The notes under the pieces: model-generated
What the model was told of the DNA's origin: nothing
What the model saw: the letters and a program-made list of their open reading frames with translations, nothing else
The model's database searches: none
DNA from: Dicaeum eximium
Lineage: Eukaryota; Chordata; Aves; Passeriformes; Dicaeidae
DNA: 64,000 nucleotides
Assembly: GCA_013396995.1 (NCBI GenBank)
Contig: VWZP01009941.1
Span: forward strand, 3,696,871 to 3,760,870
Reading direction: 5' to 3'
Shown: positions 61,701 to 64,000 of the stretch, piece after piece
Layout: each line of letters opens with the position of its first letter
Numbering within the stretch: the first letter of the stretch is position 1
Position numbers and translations under genes: made by a program

Positions 61701-64000
61701 GAAATGAAGTGCAGTCATCTCATGTAAAAACTCCCTTTGCTTTTGGTGAATGCAAAGCAGCCAGTGAAAACCACTTCTGCTGTGCTGTGTTCTATTTCAA
61801 GCATTTTTGGTTTCATTCATGTTTCCTTCAAAATGAGTATATGGAAAACTAGAAGGACCTGATAAAGTATCTTCAGCCATTTGGATTGTAATGTCTGTGT
61901 CTCCACCATGCAGAATCTAATTAGCTGTAGGCTTTATACCTGTCTAGTATTGCTAGGATGTCTAGGAACTTCTTCTGTTGATTAACTGAGTATTAATCCT
62001 GACGTAGCATCCTCAAGAGAGAAGGGAAGATTCTAAGTTTGCAAAACTAAGTTTGCAAGTTAGAAACAAGTCTTTAACTGTTCATACTGACCAGGGACTT
62101 CAGATTGGCATAAATGGGGAGGATTTCAAATGGAAATAATGGATCCTTTCTGACACACAGCATACTTTAAGGTACCAAGGGGAAAAAAAAAAGTTAATGA
62201 AAGACACACAGGTCCCGAGTCCCTGCTGTGCACAGGTGGCAGCCTGCAAAGAGCTCACTCTGGCTGCATCTCCACCATCTGCCACGGAGCAGGGTGGGCA
62301 GGCTGGCCCTGTGTAGAGCATTCCATGTGCTCCAAATCTTCCCGGAGGTACCAGTGCTCCCTGCTGGCCGCAGAGTGGGAGCCCAGTCACCTGCTGCAGC
62401 AGCTGCATCCCTGAAGTTAGGTTGGATGAATCTCAGCCTTACTCACTGCTTATGAGGAAGTGTGGGATACATGGGCAAGACAAAAGGGCAATTTTCTTAT
62501 GGTAAGTGATGGCATGAGTGGGTTTAGACACTTTTCTTTCTTTGTTTTGTCCATCCCTACATCTCATTGGAGATGGACTGTTTACTTAATGCATGCAGGT
62601 ATGTGTGACAACTGTTACAGTATATTTACTGTATTTCCTTCCTTGCACCCTTGTCCTGACTGTGAGAAATTGCCACATGAGAAACAACTCAGAAACACAC
62701 GTGGGGAGGATCACCACGAGCATGTCTATGTGAATACAGCTATTAACCATTTCTTCCAGTTAGCTGGTACAAAGATTTCAGATGGAAAAAATTCAAAGGT
62801 GTGTCAGACCTGAGTATTTAAAATGAATTCATGTAGAAACAAAAGTCACACTTAATCTTTTAATCACACTTAAACTTTTCTAGTGAGAGGCATTTGCTGA
62901 CATGTCAAAATAAGGGGGGGAAAAGGAGGAAGAAAGAAACAAAAGGGAGCTAAACATGCAAAGTGGCTGTATGTATCACAGAAGTTCTTTTTCAATTCAG
63001 AATCCTAATTCTGCTTTACAAAATGTAAAAGCCTTGTAGATAGGTATATAAGTCTATAGCAGACAGGCTGTGCTTGAGCTGGAAATCTGGAACTGGAAAC
63101 TAATGAAAAATCTTTGTTATTCTCAGTTCCAGTTGGCTGAGGGACATTATTTGATCAGTCCTCTTTGTGGGGACACGAATAGGTAACCCAGCACAAACTG
63201 TAATCCAGGAATTTAAATTGGCAAGTCTTGTGTTAATAAACAGGCAGGGAATATGTGGCTGAATAGCTTTGGATTTTGTGGTTAAACAGCTGAAGAGATC
63301 CTTAAATCTGATACAGGCTTTGCAGTACAAGTATATTTCTTAAGAAATACATATGAGGAATCCAGAGGAAGTAGAAAAAGACTTGCTTAGACTGAGGTTA
63401 AATGACAGCTTGCTTTCACTGCCATTGCAAATGGCCACTGCCATCTTCTAGTTTTGCAAATCCATAAATTTGTAAAATGTATTTATTCGTCCTTCCACGT
63501 GGGCAGCATCATATACACATTGCATAAAACAAACTTTAAATACTGACTAGCTTGCCTAGTGACTGGACTAATTTCATGGTTTAGGAATGGTATCCCCCAA
63601 TTTAGTACTCCCATTAAAAACCACAAGCTGCTCCCCTTCCCTCTCTGATGGGGGAAAAAAGCGGAAATCACAGATAGAGATAAGAACAATTTACTGGAAA
63701 TAGCACTGAGATAAGGAAACAATCAGTAACAGCAACTATAGCAATAATAAAAATAGGCAAAGAGAAGGTGAGTTACATGCCAAATGCTCACGAAGCCCAA
63801 GTCAATGAAAAGCAAGGGTGGACAGACCCTGTGCCTTCCATGCTTACTCCTTCTTGGAAGAAAAAGAGCCACTTTCCCCTATCCCTGGCTTTTCAGATGT
63901 CCCTGATCTAAAATGGCATTGAATTCCACAAGCTCTTCACCACACCCCATCCCACTGATCTGGGCCAGAACCAGGACAATTCCAAACAGCTTATATAAGT
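58759..64000. other. Intergenic DNA, no gene identified
   Basis: AT-rich with homopolymer runs (poly-T 60443-60459). A 97-codon frame at 58952-59245 and a 117-codon frame at 62460-62813 lack recognisable domains and convincing splice signals. A GC-richer patch at 62220-62420 could not be assigned. Confidence 0.45.

Noticed and set aside
62460..62813. 117-codon plus-strand frame
   Set aside because: No similarity that I recognise and no convincing splice or promoter signals.

Overview
The window looks like a vertebrate nuclear genome segment, most likely from a bird. The basis is several truncated CR1 non-LTR retrotransposon copies, some keeping the avian-type 3' tail built on ATTCTRTGA, together with a compact CpG-island promoter and a four-exon gene whose protein is almost unchanged across vertebrates. 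It is AT-rich non-coding DNA apart from that gene. No operon, CRISPR array, phage or bacterial-type system is present, and most short open frames are chance or lie in repeats.

Layout. 1-8.8 kb: upstream intergenic DNA with a CR1 copy (about 2105-3560) that appears to carry two separate LTR-like insertions, a long purine tract, one clean tRNA-Ala(AGC) gene (4159-4231), a GTTT microsatellite and two more CR1 pieces. 8.88-9.42 kb: CpG island and promoter, with GC boxes and two GGGAAGTGACG (ETS/CRE-type) motifs just upstream of the start codon. 9232-35158: the complete coding sequence of UBE2V2 (MMS2), plus strand, in four coding exons (9232-9247, 25742-25887, 29269-29394, 35012-35158). They join in frame to 144 residues. 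The 3' UTR follows, with AATAAA signals at 35777 and 35859 and a possible distal one at 36853. 36-64 kb: mainly intergenic DNA with CR1 remnants, including a degenerate reverse-transcriptase region near 47.1-48.25 kb. It also holds one well-formed exon of unidentified origin at 45922-46049.

Function. UBE2V2 is the catalytically inactive E2 variant that pairs with UBE2N (UBC13) to build K63-linked ubiquitin chains for DNA damage tolerance. The tRNA gene is an independent Pol III unit. The two sequences most worth a second look are the unassigned coding-type exon and the CR1/LTR mosaic. Nothing here amounts to a demonstrable new biological system. Family assignments come from recognition by eye; no database search was run.
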